NCBI GenBank assembly: GCA_022495995.1
Contig: JAFEMH010001472.1
Coordinates: 310,001-374,000 of the forward strand
Reading direction: 5' to 3'
Source: Adenophora triphylla var. japonica
Taxonomy: Eukaryota > Streptophyta > Magnoliopsida > Asterales > Campanulaceae
Length of the DNA: 64,000 nt
How positions within the stretch are numbered: the stretch's first letter is position 1; each line of letters starts with the position of its first letter. Made by a program: the position numbers and the translations under genes. Below, piece after piece: positions 1 to 12,255 of the stretch. Below the pieces are notes generated by a model. That model saw only the letters and a list, made by a program, of their open reading frames with translations. It was not told the DNA's origin and ran no database searches.

Positions 1-232
1 GTCCCAAAATGAATGTCTGTTCTTCCAATTTTTTTAGCCCAAAATGAATGTCTATTTTTTAGAAGTTAATCCTCCCTCAACAAGTTTCAATTCACATTGC
101 CCTCATTTGCAATGATATCATTAAGAAATTTTACATAGATATGCTACTAAATGTCTAAAAGTGCTTAAATTTCGACTTTCTTAAATGCCCCTCAATGTGA
201 AAATCGGACATTCATTTTTGGACGGAGGGAGT
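1..232. mobile_element. Stowaway-like MITE, left end cut by window edge
   Basis: The window opens on GTCCCAAAATGAATGTC, which reads as the inner part of a Stowaway terminal repeat. The right end at about 205-232 is its inverted counterpart, finishing in GGACGGAGGGAGT. It lies in what appears to be an intron of the RING gene. The first ten or so bases should lie just outside the window. Confidence 0.6.
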
Positions 233-920
233 TTATTTTCCTGAATAGCATATAAAGTGGGATATAGCTTCTTACAGTTCTGTTTATGATTCATCTTAGA
301 TAGGAGCTAACTTTTACCATAAGCTGTATTAGATGATCTATTTTCTCAACTTTTAAGAAATATTTTTTTCAGATTTTCATGCCTGTTAAAATTAAAGCAT
401 AATATTTATGCTTCCGTTTTCATTGAAAATGAAACAGTTAGTTTTACTCGCTTTGTGCTTTTCATTGAAAGCGAAACAATTAATTTTTCTTCTTTTATTT
501 TCTCAAAATTGTGCATTGCGGCTTAAACATTTGTTGTTTATCAGACCTGTGACCTTTCATAATTTTAGATTGTAAGGATAAGTATGCCTTAGCATCTGTG
601 GCTGTACTCCTCAATTTCCAGCTGATCTTATTCAAATGCTCATCTACTAGTCTTTCATTTGTCTGTTCTGGAACTTCTCACCCCATCCCCTGTCTCTCCT
701 TGGTGTCAATGTGTGCGCTCCTCAACTCCCCGTCTATTGTGTCCTTTCCCAAAGTTTTTAATGAACAAGTTCTTAGATTATGTTCTCATTCTTGGTTCTC
801 TGTTTGCTCGATAGAACTTCCATCTAGGTCCTTTTTTTTGCTTAGGGAACTGTATCAATAGGTGGCCTTTAAGTATTATCAGTTTAACATTTCACATTCC
901 ACCGCTTAGATTTACTTATT

Positions 921-1223
921 TTATTATTAATTTTCCTGTTACGAATGTTGTGATTTCTTATTTGTATTCTTCTTGCAGTCATTACTCAAAGGCAGATTCT
1001 TACGAAATGGAATGTTGGTATTTCATTTTTAATTTTCCTGTTACGAATGTTGTGATTTCTTATTTTATATTTTTCTTGCAGTCATTACTCAAAGGCATAT
1101 TCTTACGAAATGGAATGTTGGTATTTTATTATTAATTTTCCTGTTGCGAATGATGTGATTTCTTATTTGTATTTTTCTTGCAGTCATTACTCAAAGGCAG
1201 ATTCTTACGAAATGGAATGTTGG
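921..1223 (+). repeat. Tandem triplication of intron end plus exon start, about 103 bp per unit
   Basis: Three units each contain an AT-rich pyrimidine tract, a TTGCAG acceptor and the first 39 bases of the exon. Acceptor AGs end at 978, 1081 and 1183, so spacing is 103 and 102 bp. Copies 1 and 2 break off after GGAATGTTG with GTATTT, a usable donor. Copy 3 continues into the real exon. See findings. Confidence 0.9.
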
Positions 1224-4200
1224 TCCAAGAGAAAAGACCTACTTCTCTGGCAGCAAGTGAGTTGGGCTTATTGAGGCAAAGACCTACTGTGTCTGGTTTA
1301 AGGTATATTACTCTCTCTCAGCTTCCTTCAATGTTAAAGTGGTCTGTAATGCCTGAGTTGCTCTTTTTATTCTCTATGTTGGTGCAGTTTTCTCATTTCT
1401 TATCCATATATAATTGAGGCTCTTATGCTGGTTCAGTCACCACAAGCTCAAAAAAAAAAATCAGGCTGATGGAAACTAGTTAGTTATTTAGATGTCCATG
1501 TCAGGAGAAGCACATGCAGCTAACATTAGATAATGGAAAAGATGAATTTTGAGATGACTGTCAAAATCAAGAATCATTTATATAGGGATGTGTAAATAGA
1601 TCTAAATTATCGAGTTTAAGCTAACTCATTGCCAGATAAACTTTGTATTACGACTAGGATGACAATGAAAAGAGCCACTTAATTCATTATGTATACAGGG
1701 CATATCATACTTGTTAAAGTGATCAAATACCTGGCAGCACCTTTTTGCTTTTTCAACTTTTGTGGAATATTTCCCCTAAAAAATAAAAAATGAAAATAAA
1801 AAAATCAATACCAGTACTTTGCCGAGCTTCAGTCTGAATTTATAGCAAGTGCTTGTCTGGATTGTATTACAATGTAAGTAGAGACACATTTTCATTTGTT
1901 GAATTAATCAACAACTGGACAGCACTAGTTGTTACTTTGAAGGACGATGAGGAAATAAGAGCAGAAACCTGCTCGAGGTGAATTATGGCAAGCAATTAGG
2001 CTACAGTGATAAGGATGAGATCTCACTGCAGTGACAATGAGAAGCATGAATTCATTGTCACGGTGCTTGATTCCCAAGTGAAATAGAATATTTTGTTATC
2101 TCAGCAACAATGATGGCTGCGTATCTGCTTGTAATGTCCAAGAAGCAAATTAGTAGGCTTATTCTAATACTCTTGTTGTATTTACATCACGGCCTTAGTT
2201 CATTTCAAGCCGCTTATTATGGTGTCTTTCCTGCCAATAGTTGCCATCAAGTCTCTAAGGGCCATATAAGAGCCCCATTCTTTGCCAGGTAGTAATTGCT
2301 GGACATCATTCCCTCCACTTGCCATTTAAGAGCTCTACCTCCTGTACTAACTTGTAACTTGCATTATATTCTAACTTAGCACTTACATATTAAATTATTT
2401 ATAAATCATATTACTTGATGTGTGACTTGATGATACAAATTTTCGTAGGGAGGTAGTACCATAATTGATGTCATTTATTATCCCCTTGATGCAACACAAG
2501 ATGATAACTGTGTCTGGATTTATTATTTTAATTGCATCATTGGACTCAATGACACAATTGTATTTCATATATGTAATTATTATTTTTGGTGATGCAGGGA
2601 AGGATTCCTGTCCAGATTGGACAGCAATGCTTATAGTCCTCGAGCTCAGTCTGAGACCTCTTTTAACAGTGAGCTAAGTGACCACAGAGATGAACAAGCT
2701 CGAGTAAATAGTTTTCAGGATATCCCAGATGAAATCTCTGAGGAATTTGAGGATACAGATTCTGGAAGTGATCATAGCGGGTCTCATTCAGATGATTTCG
2801 AAAGCAATGAACGTGGAGATACAAGTCTGCAAGAAGTTACTGCTCTAGTGGATGGAACGCAGGAACAACTTTTGGAAAATGAGGAAAGAGAACAATCACC
2901 AGCATCTATTGGCTCGATTGAAAGGCAAGGTCATGATGCAGAAGTAGTAGTTGTCAATGAATGGTCAGAAGAGTTGGGTGCTGAAGATCAAGCTGCTCTG
3001 CCACAAGTACAAGAGAGATTGCGTGAACACTATGAGGCCAGTAGGGATGAAAGAGAAGTCGATCAAGTATCTGGTGTTATTAATTCCTTACAACAGAACG
3101 GCGGTGGTGAAGACTACAACTGGCAAGAAGAGCTTCCTCGAGTAGAAGAGTTGGAGGAATCAATCACAGGAAATGAAGAAAATGACTGGCATCAGTTGGA
3201 CGGAGTTGAATTTGGTGACGTCATGCATCAATCTTCACATGAGAATAGCCGTGAATGGTACCAAGAAACAGATGGAAATGATTTGCATGAATCGGATGAG
3301 TGGCATGGGAATAACCTAGATGAGACCTCAGAAAATTGGTTAGACGAGCCGTCACATCAGGCAGTTGCTCCGGTCCCATTAACAGATGCATTTTACTCTT
3401 CTGATGATGAAAATGGGCACCATTTGGAGCTCCGACAACTTCTCAGCAGGTATATGATCTCAAAATAAAATACCTATGCCAATCATCATTTAAAATGACA
3501 AAATTAAGAACGATTTTTGTGTTGTAGGAGAAGAGTATCGAATCTTCTTCAAAGTGGATTCCGTGAGTCTCTAAACCATCTGATACAATCATATGTGGAG
3601 AGGCAAGGACATGCATCTGATGGCTGGGAGCTAAACAGAACGTCACCCTCACCAGGCTCCAGCAATCAGCCAGGGGAAGATCATGAGTTGCAGAGAGATG
3701 ATAATGAAGATGACAGAGAAGCTGTTGATGTAACTGGACTCATTCACCCTTCACCAGCCATCACCCCTCCTCAGAGCTCTTGGGACCAGGATGTGCATGG
3801 TGCCTCTAATTGGCAACGTTCCATCATCCATCAACGTCTGGGAACTGTGAGTACTGTTTCCATCTCTACTCAAAACTGCTACAAATATTATAAACAAAAA
3901 ATAAAAGTTATTGCAACTGAAAGAAGGAATGATCTATGGATTATATGCCAACTCCTGCACTTTGATTATCAACTTTATAATTCTTGTAATGGTATATACC
4001 TCCTCCACGAGCCATGTTACAACTTAAATCGTACTCGCTCCTTCCCAAAATGAATGTCCCAGTTTTCTCTTGATCATAAGCAAATTTGGACATTCGTTTT
4101 GGGATGGAGCGAGTATTTCTTAAGCTATTTTAATATGCAGATTAACATGCATACTTAACTCCGGTGAACTTTATTTTCTTCTCAGATGATTTAAGTCATA

Positions 4201-5162
4201 TTTTCGCTGACTAGAGAAATTGCTATCAACCCATGATGAAGTTACCCTTATTCCATTAATCACGATAATTAAAATGCCTAAGAAGTTTCTCTTTGATCTT
4301 TCATATATACATTATGTAGTAATTGGTCCTAACTTTGAAGCAGGAATGGGAGATCATCAATGACTTGAGGATTGACATGGTTAGGCTTCAGCAGAGGATG
4401 GATAGCATGCAGAGAATGCTGGAGGCCTGCATGGATATGCAACTTGAGTTGCAACGATCTGTACGCCAGGAGGTTTCTGCAGCTCTCAATCGACCATCGC
4501 CTGGTCCAGCAGGTATGAAGAACATACTTGGAGCACTCAGCTGTCATCTACTTTTCCCCATTCCTTTTTTTTTTATTATTGATCCTTTTCATTTTCATTT
4601 TTAGAGTGGGATTGGTTTCTTGTAGATAATTTGTGTTACAGTATTATTTTGTCTCATAAACTCAAGTACTGTCCGCTTAAGTTTCCGTTTATATTGATGC
4701 AGTGGCATGTGAAGACAGTTTGGTGAAAGAAGAAGCGAAATGGGGCTATGTCAGGCAAGGATTATGCTGCATGTGTGGTGAAAACAACATAAATTCTTTA
4801 CTCTACAGGTTGGTTATCCATAATAGCTTGCACCTAAGCAAATCTTAATAACATACTACGTCCGTCCAGAATAAATGTCGCAGTTGACTTGTGAGCGTTT
4901 TTAAGGAAGTTGTTTCAATAATTTATTCCGGGACAGAGGGAGTAGACCTGATCTGCCTCATTCAAAATTAGTTTCAATCTGATTGCTGCAACATTGAAGC
5001 TTATTTTTTTTTTGTTCCCTTCTATTCATTCTACTTTCTTTTAGGTGTGGGCATATGTGCACATGCTTAAAATGTGCAGAAAAACTTGTGGAGGGTGGAG
5101 AAATGTGTCCAATGTGCCATGCACCCATACTTGAAGCGATTCGTGCTTATCCCATTAACTAG
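1184..5162 (+). CDS. RING-HC (C3HC4) E3 ubiquitin ligase, C-terminal part
   Basis: Probable cytosolic or nuclear E3 ubiquitin ligase of the plant family with a long acidic middle region, a coiled coil and a C-terminal RING. Exons fitted by GT..AG borders and a continuous frame: 1184-1302, 2598-3449, 3528-3846, 4344-4512, 4703-4808, 5045-5162 (stop TAG). The first exon ends in the VSGLR motif and continues into REGF in the next. The middle exon is strongly acidic (Glu/Asp/Ser rich). Exon 3528-3846 holds a conserved block around [11 protein letters not shown]. Exon 4344-4512 encodes a coiled coil ([15 protein letters not shown]). The RING is split over the last two exons: CCMCGENN, then [11 protein letters not shown] and CPMC, giving zinc ligands of C3HC4 type. 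The N-terminal exons were not found in 1-1183 and probably lie left of the window. No activity is proven; the RING is intact. Confidence 0.85.
4032..4115. mobile_element. Short Stowaway-like MITE, about 84 bp
   Basis: TACTCGCTCC at the left and GGAGCGAGTA at the right are inverted ends, with AAAATGAATGTCC and GGACATTCGTTTT as inner arms. It sits in the intron between exons 3528-3846 and 4344-4512 of the RING gene. TA dinucleotides flank it. Confidence 0.75.
4854..4944. mobile_element. Short Stowaway-like MITE, about 91 bp
   Basis: Ends TACTACGTCCGTCC and GGACAGAGGGAGTA are imperfect inverted repeats. It lies in the last intron of the RING gene. Confidence 0.7.
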
Positions 5163-6162
5163 CAGGAAAATGGGATTAAAAAGAAATTTTACAAGATAGA
5201 TATAGGCCGTCTGTTTATTCTTTTACCTGGAGTTGCTCCAGGTTAGTTTCTTTTTTCCCTCTTCCATGGACCCCACACGCCTAGTGGGAGCTCTTGTAGC
5301 ACCATGTTACTTTTATTTTTCCTCTTCTGTATACTGAATCTTTGATTGGGATGGCAGATGGTATACCTGTGATTCATTATCAAGTCAAGAGTTTTAAGCT
5401 TTGAGTGGATTCTCTAATCCAGTAAGTTTTCTTTTCTTTTTTTTTCCTTCAATCATACGAACGAAGACACACAGAATACAATGAAAAGTCTTAAGCTTAC
5501 TGAGGCTTCTTAGATTGTAAATATACGTAATGAAGTCATGTGGTTTACTCAACTGATTGTTTGTCGGGTCCTGAAACTATAACCTTAATTTATGTACGTG
5601 TAGCCTTGAAGCGTGTCTAGTATTGTAATTGAAGAATGTATGAAACCATGGGAAGACCCTTCTGGCTCTGATATTGTTACATGTCTTCTGAAAGGAATAT
5701 AACTTATTTGTATAATTTTGTCCTTGGTTAATATCAAGGTACAAGGTTTACATCCATGAAAGTTTCTTATCAATATACGGAGTATGCTTAACTTATTTTA
5801 TCACAATCAACCAAAAATAAACTCTATGATTTCTAGTTTAGTGTCGTCCGCTGCCCCGTCCCGTCCCTTCTCTGTTCTTGTTCCCACATCACAGTCTCCG
5901 TCATAAACAGATTCCTCCCAACTGCATATTCAATCGCCAATCACCATAATTTTATTGACCAAGTTTTAGGGTTAGGAATATGATTGACTTGTTCAAGAAG
6001 ACACGGGAGAGGCTTATATAAGCCTCGTAAAGTATAATGACATCACCTTTGTACTATGGGACATATGTTACTTTAAGTTTGGCCCGACGTACTATATCCA
6101 ACTCCACTCATTTGCTGGTGTGATGCCAAAAAATATGAGATTCATCCTTTGTGGATAAAGAA
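5163..6162. other. 3' UTR of RING gene and intergenic DNA
   Basis: The first few hundred bases should hold the 3' UTR. An AG followed by ATGGTATACC near 5358 could be a UTR intron acceptor, but this is unproven. I see no other gene. Confidence 0.4.
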
Positions 6163-6452
6163 TACTCCCTCCGCCCCACAACTAGTTACACATTTACTAT
6201 TTTGCACGGGAATTAAGAAATACATTTAAATAAGAGGAGAGAGAATGAGTGGAGGAGGTATTGTGAGTATGAAAAGTAAAATAGGAGAGAGAATGAGGGG
6301 GTTAAATAGTAAGGAAATTGTTGTTGTGAGTATGACAAGTGGAACCCATTGACTATAATAATAATAAAATATGTCCCAAAATAGAAGTGTGACTTATCAG
6401 TGGGACGCCAAAAATAGCAAAATGTGTAACTTGTTGTAGGACGGAGGGAGTA
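6163..6452. mobile_element. Stowaway MITE, about 290 bp
   Basis: TACTCCCTCCGCCCC opens and GGACGGAGGGAGTA closes the element. Subterminal arms ACAACTAGTTACACATTT and AAATGTGTAACTTGTTGT are inverted. TA target site on both sides. Confidence 0.9.
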
Positions 6453-6732
6453 TATTTTGTGAGAGTTCGTTGATCCTCTGTTATTGACCATTAAGATATT
6501 TTTATCATTTAAACGTAAAAGTTAAGTCGCCACTTTGGAAGGGGTGGTGAGCTCATTTTTATAAACCTTTAACAACTTTTTTTTCTCACACCCATAAGCC
6601 TATTCAAAAGCTTTTTAGGAACATATTTTTAAAAAATAATTGACATTTTTTTTATTAAAAAAAATTAATACTAAACATTTTTTTTTATTAAAAAAAAAAT
6701 TAATAATGAACATTTATTTTGAGACTATGAAG

Positions 6733-7070
6733 TACTCCCTCCGTCCCACCTCAAGGTTGAACCTTGAGGTGGACACGCTTTTTAAGAAATTTAATTAAAG
6801 TGGGTAGAAAATTTGAAGAAAAGGGAATGTAAAAGTTAAATGTGTGGTAGGGAATAGGAGAGAGAATGTAAAAGTTAAAAATATTTAATAGGAGAGAGAA
6901 TGAGTGGGAGAATGTGTGGTAGGGAATAAGAGAGAGAATTGTTTTTTTATAAATATATGGAGATGATAAGGATATAAATATATGAAAAACTTTCCATTTA
7001 AGGAAGTTAAACCTTGAGGTGGGACGACCCAAAAAAAAAGGTTAAGCCTTGAGGTGGGACGGAGGGAGTA
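6733..7070. mobile_element. Stowaway MITE, about 338 bp
   Basis: TACTCCCTCCGTCCCACC and its inverse GGTGGGACGGAGGGAGTA delimit it. The arm CTCAAGGTTGAACC occurs inverted near the right end. AGGAGAGAGAATG blocks recur in the core. Confidence 0.9.
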
Positions 7071-7698
7071 CTATTTTATTAGACAAATAGTTCAATTTTC
7101 AAAAATAAAAAGGATAATATATCAGTAGTACACCGGTTGATGTATATCAACCGTTCTATGCAAATCCTCCCATCTCTGCTTACGTGGCCCCCATAGAGCT
7201 CTTTCATTTCAAGACCCGATAAAGTTATCCTGACAGGTGAATGAACAAAAACCTTTTAGGCTTAGACATATCGCATTTGATGATCAAACTACCCCAAATC
7301 CGTTTCGGGTTGGGTTAGCATAGAGCCCCAAAGTCTATTGGGTCGTTACCACTTCACTTCCACCCTTGTGGTTATTTATATACTCTTTTACGAGTAAATG
7401 TCATGACAAGTAAATATTTTTAGGCTGTTTGCTATTTAAAATTGTGATATTATTTATTTAGGAACAAATCAAAATTTAGAAAATTAGAGACAGAGAAGGT
7501 GGGAGGAGTGGCATATAGCTAAAATTAAAAAAAAAAACAACAAATCTATTATTATCAAATCAATTAATTCATAAAATAAAAATAAATACAAGAAGAAATA
7601 TACGAATGGATATGCTAGATTAGCGTGCTGTGCAAGTATGTACACGTCCGCCGTTGCCCTCCCTACGTACGTAGCAAAACAAAAAGCAGACAAATTTT

Positions 7699-8493
7699 TC
7701 AAAAACTGTTACTCCTAGGTAATAATGACAAACGATCTACTACTATTAAGCTAGAAAAGCTACACGTCCTCCTAACATTCGTCGGTCCCACCACCTCATC
7801 AATTCCGTCACTAGCCGTCGATCTCATCGTCACCCCATCACCAATACTATCCTCTCCCGCACTCAATTCCACCTCACCGAATAATTGCGTGGACCTGCAA
7901 AGCGGACACGACATGTGCGAAGCAAGCCACGTGTCAATACAAACCGGGTGAAACCCGTGCCGACAGTAGGAGATCAATTTCACTGTCTCCCCTTCCTCAA
8001 ACTCGCTCAAGCAGATGGAGCAGTCAATCCTGTGCTTCGCGTCCCCACCGTAAGGAAATGTCGGAAGCGACTTAATTAATTCCGGGTCGAGTCCCTTGGA
8101 GCGTGAACCGCGGGGGATGGCGGTGGCGGTGGCGGAACTAGAATTACTAGAACCACGGTGGCGGGGAGTATGGTGTTCGTCGTCGGCGGCGGATAAGCGG
8201 CGGATGTAGAAGGTGAAGAAGCTCATGAAGAAGAGAGCAGTTAGGAGTACTAGGATAGTGAGAGCCATGGAAGTATCGAATGGATTAGTGTTGGGATTGA
8301 AGGGTCGGCTGTTTTCTTCCGCAGTTGCGGCGGTGGTGATGGGTAGAGATTCATTAATTGGGCGGATGAGGGTGGGGGGATGAATGGGATGGAAAGGGTC
8401 TTGTAGTTGTTGAAGTAGTTTCCTGTTGAGGTTCATGAGGGAGATTGTGGGGATTTGTGAATTTAATAGGTGTTGAAGCTGAAGGGAAATCAT
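7699..8493 (-). CDS. ATL-type RING-H2 E3 ubiquitin ligase
   Basis: Membrane-anchored E3 ubiquitin ligase of the ATL family, 264 residues from the first in-frame ATG, intronless as is usual for ATLs. One transmembrane helix spans about residues 76-98 (MALTILVLLTALFFMSFF), followed by YIRR. The GLD motif is at 134-136. The RING-H2 runs from 158 to 199: Cys158, Cys161, Cys177, His179, His182, Cys185, Cys196, Cys199, with Trp189 and Pro197 as in ATLs. The proline normally just before the third cysteine is absent (ISYC). The membrane-RING layout resembles the ATL6/ATL31 group, but the exact orthologue is not clear. The N-terminus is uncertain: a signal-peptide-like stretch lies in another frame just upstream, separated by homopolymer runs (see findings). 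Confidence 0.88.
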   Translation of the reverse strand: MISLQLQHLLNSQIPTISLMNLNRKLLQQLQDPFHPIHPPTLIRPINESLPITTAATAEENSRPFNPNTNPFDTSMALTILVLLTALFFMSFFTFYIRRLSAADDEHHTPRHRGSSNSSSATATAIPRGSRSKGLDPELIKSLPTFPYGGDAKHRIDCSICLSEFEEGETVKLISYCRHGFHPVCIDTWLASHMSCPLCRSTQLFGEVELSAGEDSIGDGVTMRSTASDGIDEVVGPTNVRRTCSFSSLIVVDRLSLLPRSNSF

Positions 8494-8589
8494 TGATAAG
8501 GATGAGGAGAAGAGATAGTAGAAGAAGAATGAATGGAGTTTTATGAGTGAGCCCCCCCTCCCGTGGTGGGACCCATTGTCTCAAGTCAC

Positions 8590-9051
8590 TTTCTATTTCT
8601 GGATCTTACCTGACTCTTGTTTTTTTTTTTTTTTATAAAGGGCGGCGGCGTTATGAACAAGTTTGGTTTTTTTTTAATAACTTAAATTGGATCAAATTCA
8701 TGTTTAAAGTTAGAGTTTGATTCTAATTATTTTAAAACACGGTAGATCAGTTTGGTATAAATATTGAGAAATTTTGACAAGAAGTAGACTGATGCTAATA
8801 AAAAAAATGGGTATGCAACTGTGTTACGATTCAATGATAACTGTAGTCGGATATTTGACTTTACTACTGATTACTGACCTGACAATAAAAGAAAGAATCG
8901 TTAGTTAGCTCAAAGCTGAGGGGGGATATCCTCGGCCACTAGGCTACAACGTTAAGATAAGAACACAATTATGGAAAAGAAACTATGGAATATATATGGA
9001 AATTGGCTTGAGTTTGAGTCACTTACCTTGTGCCTTGAGGGAGAAAATGCA
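8590..9051. other. Intergenic, upstream of ATL gene
   Basis: AT-rich sequence with a poly-T run near 8620-8633. It should contain the promoter of the minus-strand ATL gene. No TATA box was chosen with confidence and no gene was found. Confidence 0.4.
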
Positions 9052-9328
9052 TACTCCCTCCGTCTCATATCTACGTGCACATTTTGTCATTTTGAGCATT
9101 CCAAACCTACGTGCACATTTCCTAAAATGGAAAAGAATCTTTACTATTCTCTCTGCTCATTCTCTCTCCTACATTATTTTTATACTCACAACACCATTAT
9201 AATTTACTATTCCCTCCACTCATTCTCTCTTATTTTACTTTCACACTCACAACACTTTCAATATAATATTTCCTTCTTAATTTACGCGTAAAGTTTAAAC
9301 GCGCACCAGATAGGGAACGGAGGGAGTA
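9052..9328. mobile_element. Stowaway MITE, about 277 bp
   Basis: TACTCCCTCCGTCTC at the left and GGAACGGAGGGAGTA at the right. The subterminal TACGTGCACATTTTG is repeated in the left arm. The core carries CTCATTCTCTCT blocks shared with other copies in the window. Confidence 0.85.
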
Positions 9329-10290
9329 TATAGTAGGAAGAGAATTGGACTGATACCAATATCAGGGAGACACATGTTCATTCCTCATTGACGGAGAATT
9401 CATTAGGTTGGGAGATTGGGAAGCAAATCTCTGTTGAGACAGAGATTATGGAAGCACCATCCCTATTATGTAGAGGGAGTGGAGTCATTGGTGAAGATCT
9501 TTGTCGTAAGAACCACTTGGGTATTCGTAATGCTTGTAGGGAGACCATCCTAATTTGCTTGGAATCATTACACGTGGATGGGTTCTAAATATTTGATAGG
9601 GTATATGGAGAAATGACTAGGTACATCAAGTATGGAAGGATTATGGGAGGTATTTGGTTCCATGCACATGGTGGGGTTAGAGAAAGTCAAAAAGAGACTC
9701 CTTGAACGCCAAGAAAAGGGATTTGAAGGGAATCTTACGGGGAATGGGTTAATAGGGGAAACCACATGGATCAAGGACAAGGATAAGTGTAGGAGGCGGT
9801 TTGGAGGAGACTGCCATCCATGATTCTCGATCTGGTTTCCTACTTCGTCATGCTTGGTTCGAATGATTGCATGTTTATGTTTATCTTGGTTTTGCGTAAT
9901 TGTTATCCGGTTTGAACGCCTTAGGCTTTGGCTCATATCAGTGTTTTAAAAGACTCCGCCTAAGGGCGCCTAGGCCCCTCTCCAACGCCTAGTTATAAGC
10001 TCGCCTTTCAGGTTGGTAATTTCGATTGATCGCCTGTCATTGGCCCATTTCACTGCTTGATCCGCATAGCTCTTTTTAAAACTTTGGCTCATGCCCAAAC
10101 CAAACTTATAAGTACAATTTTTCTATTGGGTATCATTGGATAAATTTTATTTTCTAAAATAAAATAAAATAAAATTTTATTATTATTATTATTATATATT
10201 TAAATAATCACACTTGTTAATTGTTATACCCATTTGGAATCACATCCTCAAGTGATTTGCTGGACTCATACATAAAATATTAGAGTTTTT
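9329..10290. other. Intergenic, no gene recognised
   Basis: Short open frames at 9388-9588 and 9568-9936 show no recognisable domain. Around 9944-10030 is a C/G-rich piece with GCGCCTAGGC that looks like a repeat fragment. An AT-rich stretch with ATT repeats lies at 10140-10200. Confidence 0.4.
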
Positions 10291-10399
10291 TTTTTTTTTT
10301 AACAAAAAGTCCCTCAATCTAATGCTTCCTCCATCCTCATACGATCCCTTATCCAGGATTACCCCTCTTCAGTCCTTTCCAACATCCCAGCTCATCCGG

Positions 10400-11500
10400 G
10401 CCCCATAACCCTCAGCTCCTCAGAACGGATTGGGCTTTACCCCACCTGTCTCTCATTTTCGCATACACTGCCGGTTTATGCTCCAACCTCGCATAATCAA
10501 TTTGAGTTATGTGGCTATGTTAAAGCCCTTACACCCACCTGAGTGCGATCATGAGTTGCCGAAGGATGATTCAAGTCTCCGTGTCACCTACGGGCTTAAT
10601 GAATTCGGCCGTCGGTTTGCTCTTTGTGTTTCCCTCCGTAGATAAAAGTCCTGTTGCGATTTCCAATAACTCGAGAGTCCCCGTTGACCCCATGTGGCAA
10701 TATTGATGGAACAAGTGAAACAAATGCAAGAGAAGTTTGACTTCATGATGAGTATCAATACTCCTTGACCCCGGCGTCGAACCAAGCAAGGAAATGACTC
10801 CACCAAACATGACCCAATGCCGGCCACGGACCAAACAGGTACCCATATCGGCACCGGTTCCTCACAAAGGAAAGAGTGTCGTAGCCTCCTTGAGCGGATC
10901 CAACAATGGAACCAAGCTGGACAATGGAACTCGAGTCTTGAGAACAACAATGTCTCCCGAAAACTCCGCAATACGGATATGCCTTTAAGCAAGATTCTGG
11001 AAGAAGCTGATAAAAGAAAAGGCGATAAAGCCATTTGGAGAATTGGAAGCCCGGGAACCCCGGTATTCGGTTGGATGAGTCCAAGCACTGTCTTTTCCAT
11101 CAATACCACAGGCACAACAACGATGATTGCACCTATTTGAGGCATGAGATCCGAAGTTGATAGAAAATGGGAAGCTCAAGAACCTCCATGGGCCAAAACA
11201 GAAAGCTATGGTAAGAGGTCGATTCGGGATGTACAAGGTCGAAACGTCGGTCGATGATTTCGGGATGCCCGAGCAAAGTTTTCGATGATTTGGTGAAACG
11301 AGGCCTTCTCGCACCTCTCGAGAATTATAAGCCAAGAAACCCCGGTAGAGTTGACGGGACCGAGTTCTGCGAGTACCACAAGCATTTTGGGCATGTGACA
11401 GACAAGTGTGTGGATACGAAGAAAGAAATTCGGTGGGCGATCTACGAAGGAAAGCTCAAGTTACCTGCAGGCAAATTCAACCGGCACAAGAGTAGCTAGA
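10400..11500 (+). pseudogene. Ty3/gypsy gag remnant with two zinc knuckles
   Basis: Broken frames encode gag-like pieces. Around 11078-11125 is a CX2HX4HX4C knuckle (CLFHQYHRHNNDDC) followed by a stretch ending in stops. A second knuckle of the same spacing (CEYHKHFGHVTDKC) lies in the 81-codon open frame at 11254-11499. Near 10705-10765 a frame encoding a Met/Gln-rich piece looks like a gag N-terminal segment. CX2HX4HX4C is the knuckle form common in plant Tat/Athila gag. Stops and frame changes show it is not functional. Confidence 0.6.
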
Positions 11501-12039
11501 CTAGGGTCTACCTATCCTTAAGTATAAAAAAAAAAGAAGAAAAAAAATAGTCTCTCAGTCAACCTTCGTAGGTTCTAGTACTTTTTCCCTTTCAATCAGG
11601 TCCTCTACGGACATTGTAATAAATCTTCAATTTTCTATAAAAAGTCTTCTTCTTTTCTTGCTAGACTTAAGACATTATTTGCACACCTACATTACATTTA
11701 ATGAAATGGTTTTATTTTATATGATCACTTGCATTGCTCAACAAATAATCTCTCGAAATAATTAACATTCTGATTAATCGGTGTGAGAAAGTCAACTAAT
11801 GCCATCAAGCCATACACTTTCCTCACCCCGCAAAAGGTCTTCATCAAAGCCATACACTTTCCCAAACCATGTCCTCCCCATCACCTTGACCAAGTCAACG
11901 ACGGCGGCATCATCAAGGGACAGCAAAAGGCCACTCAGCTTCAAAAGATTGACCCCGTGTCGGCAACAACCTAGGAGCTTGGTTTAGACCTCAAGGGTAT
12001 CAAGAATGTTCAAGCAGGGGCTCACCTTGGTCCTCATGT

Positions 12040-12255
12040 GCTTCAAAAAATAAAAAAAAATGTAGTGCAAAAAGAGTAATACCCAGCTAGGCTGAATATC
12101 CCAAAAAAAGGGCAGTCTAGGCAAAAAACAGGGTTGCACATATATAAAAAAAAAAAGAGAATTGGAAAAATCTTAGTGCAAAAGAGTAATACCCAGCTAG
12201 ACTGAAAATCCCAAAAGGCAGTCTAGGCAAAAAAAAACAGGGTTGCACATAAAAA
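12040..12255 (+). repeat. Tandem duplication, period about 115 bp
   Basis: Two copies of a block containing GAGTAATACCCAGCTAG, GGCAGTCTAGGC and CAGGGTTGCACAT, at about 12062-12150 and 12172-12252. They lie in the non-coding part of the Tat-like element. Confidence 0.75.

Noticed and set aside
598..861. 87-codon frame upstream of the RING exon
   Set aside because: It lacks any family motif and lies in a region best explained as intron. It is not the missing N-terminal exon.
9388..9936. Short overlapping frames on both strands
   Set aside because: No recognisable domain, no codon or splice logic. Left as intergenic.
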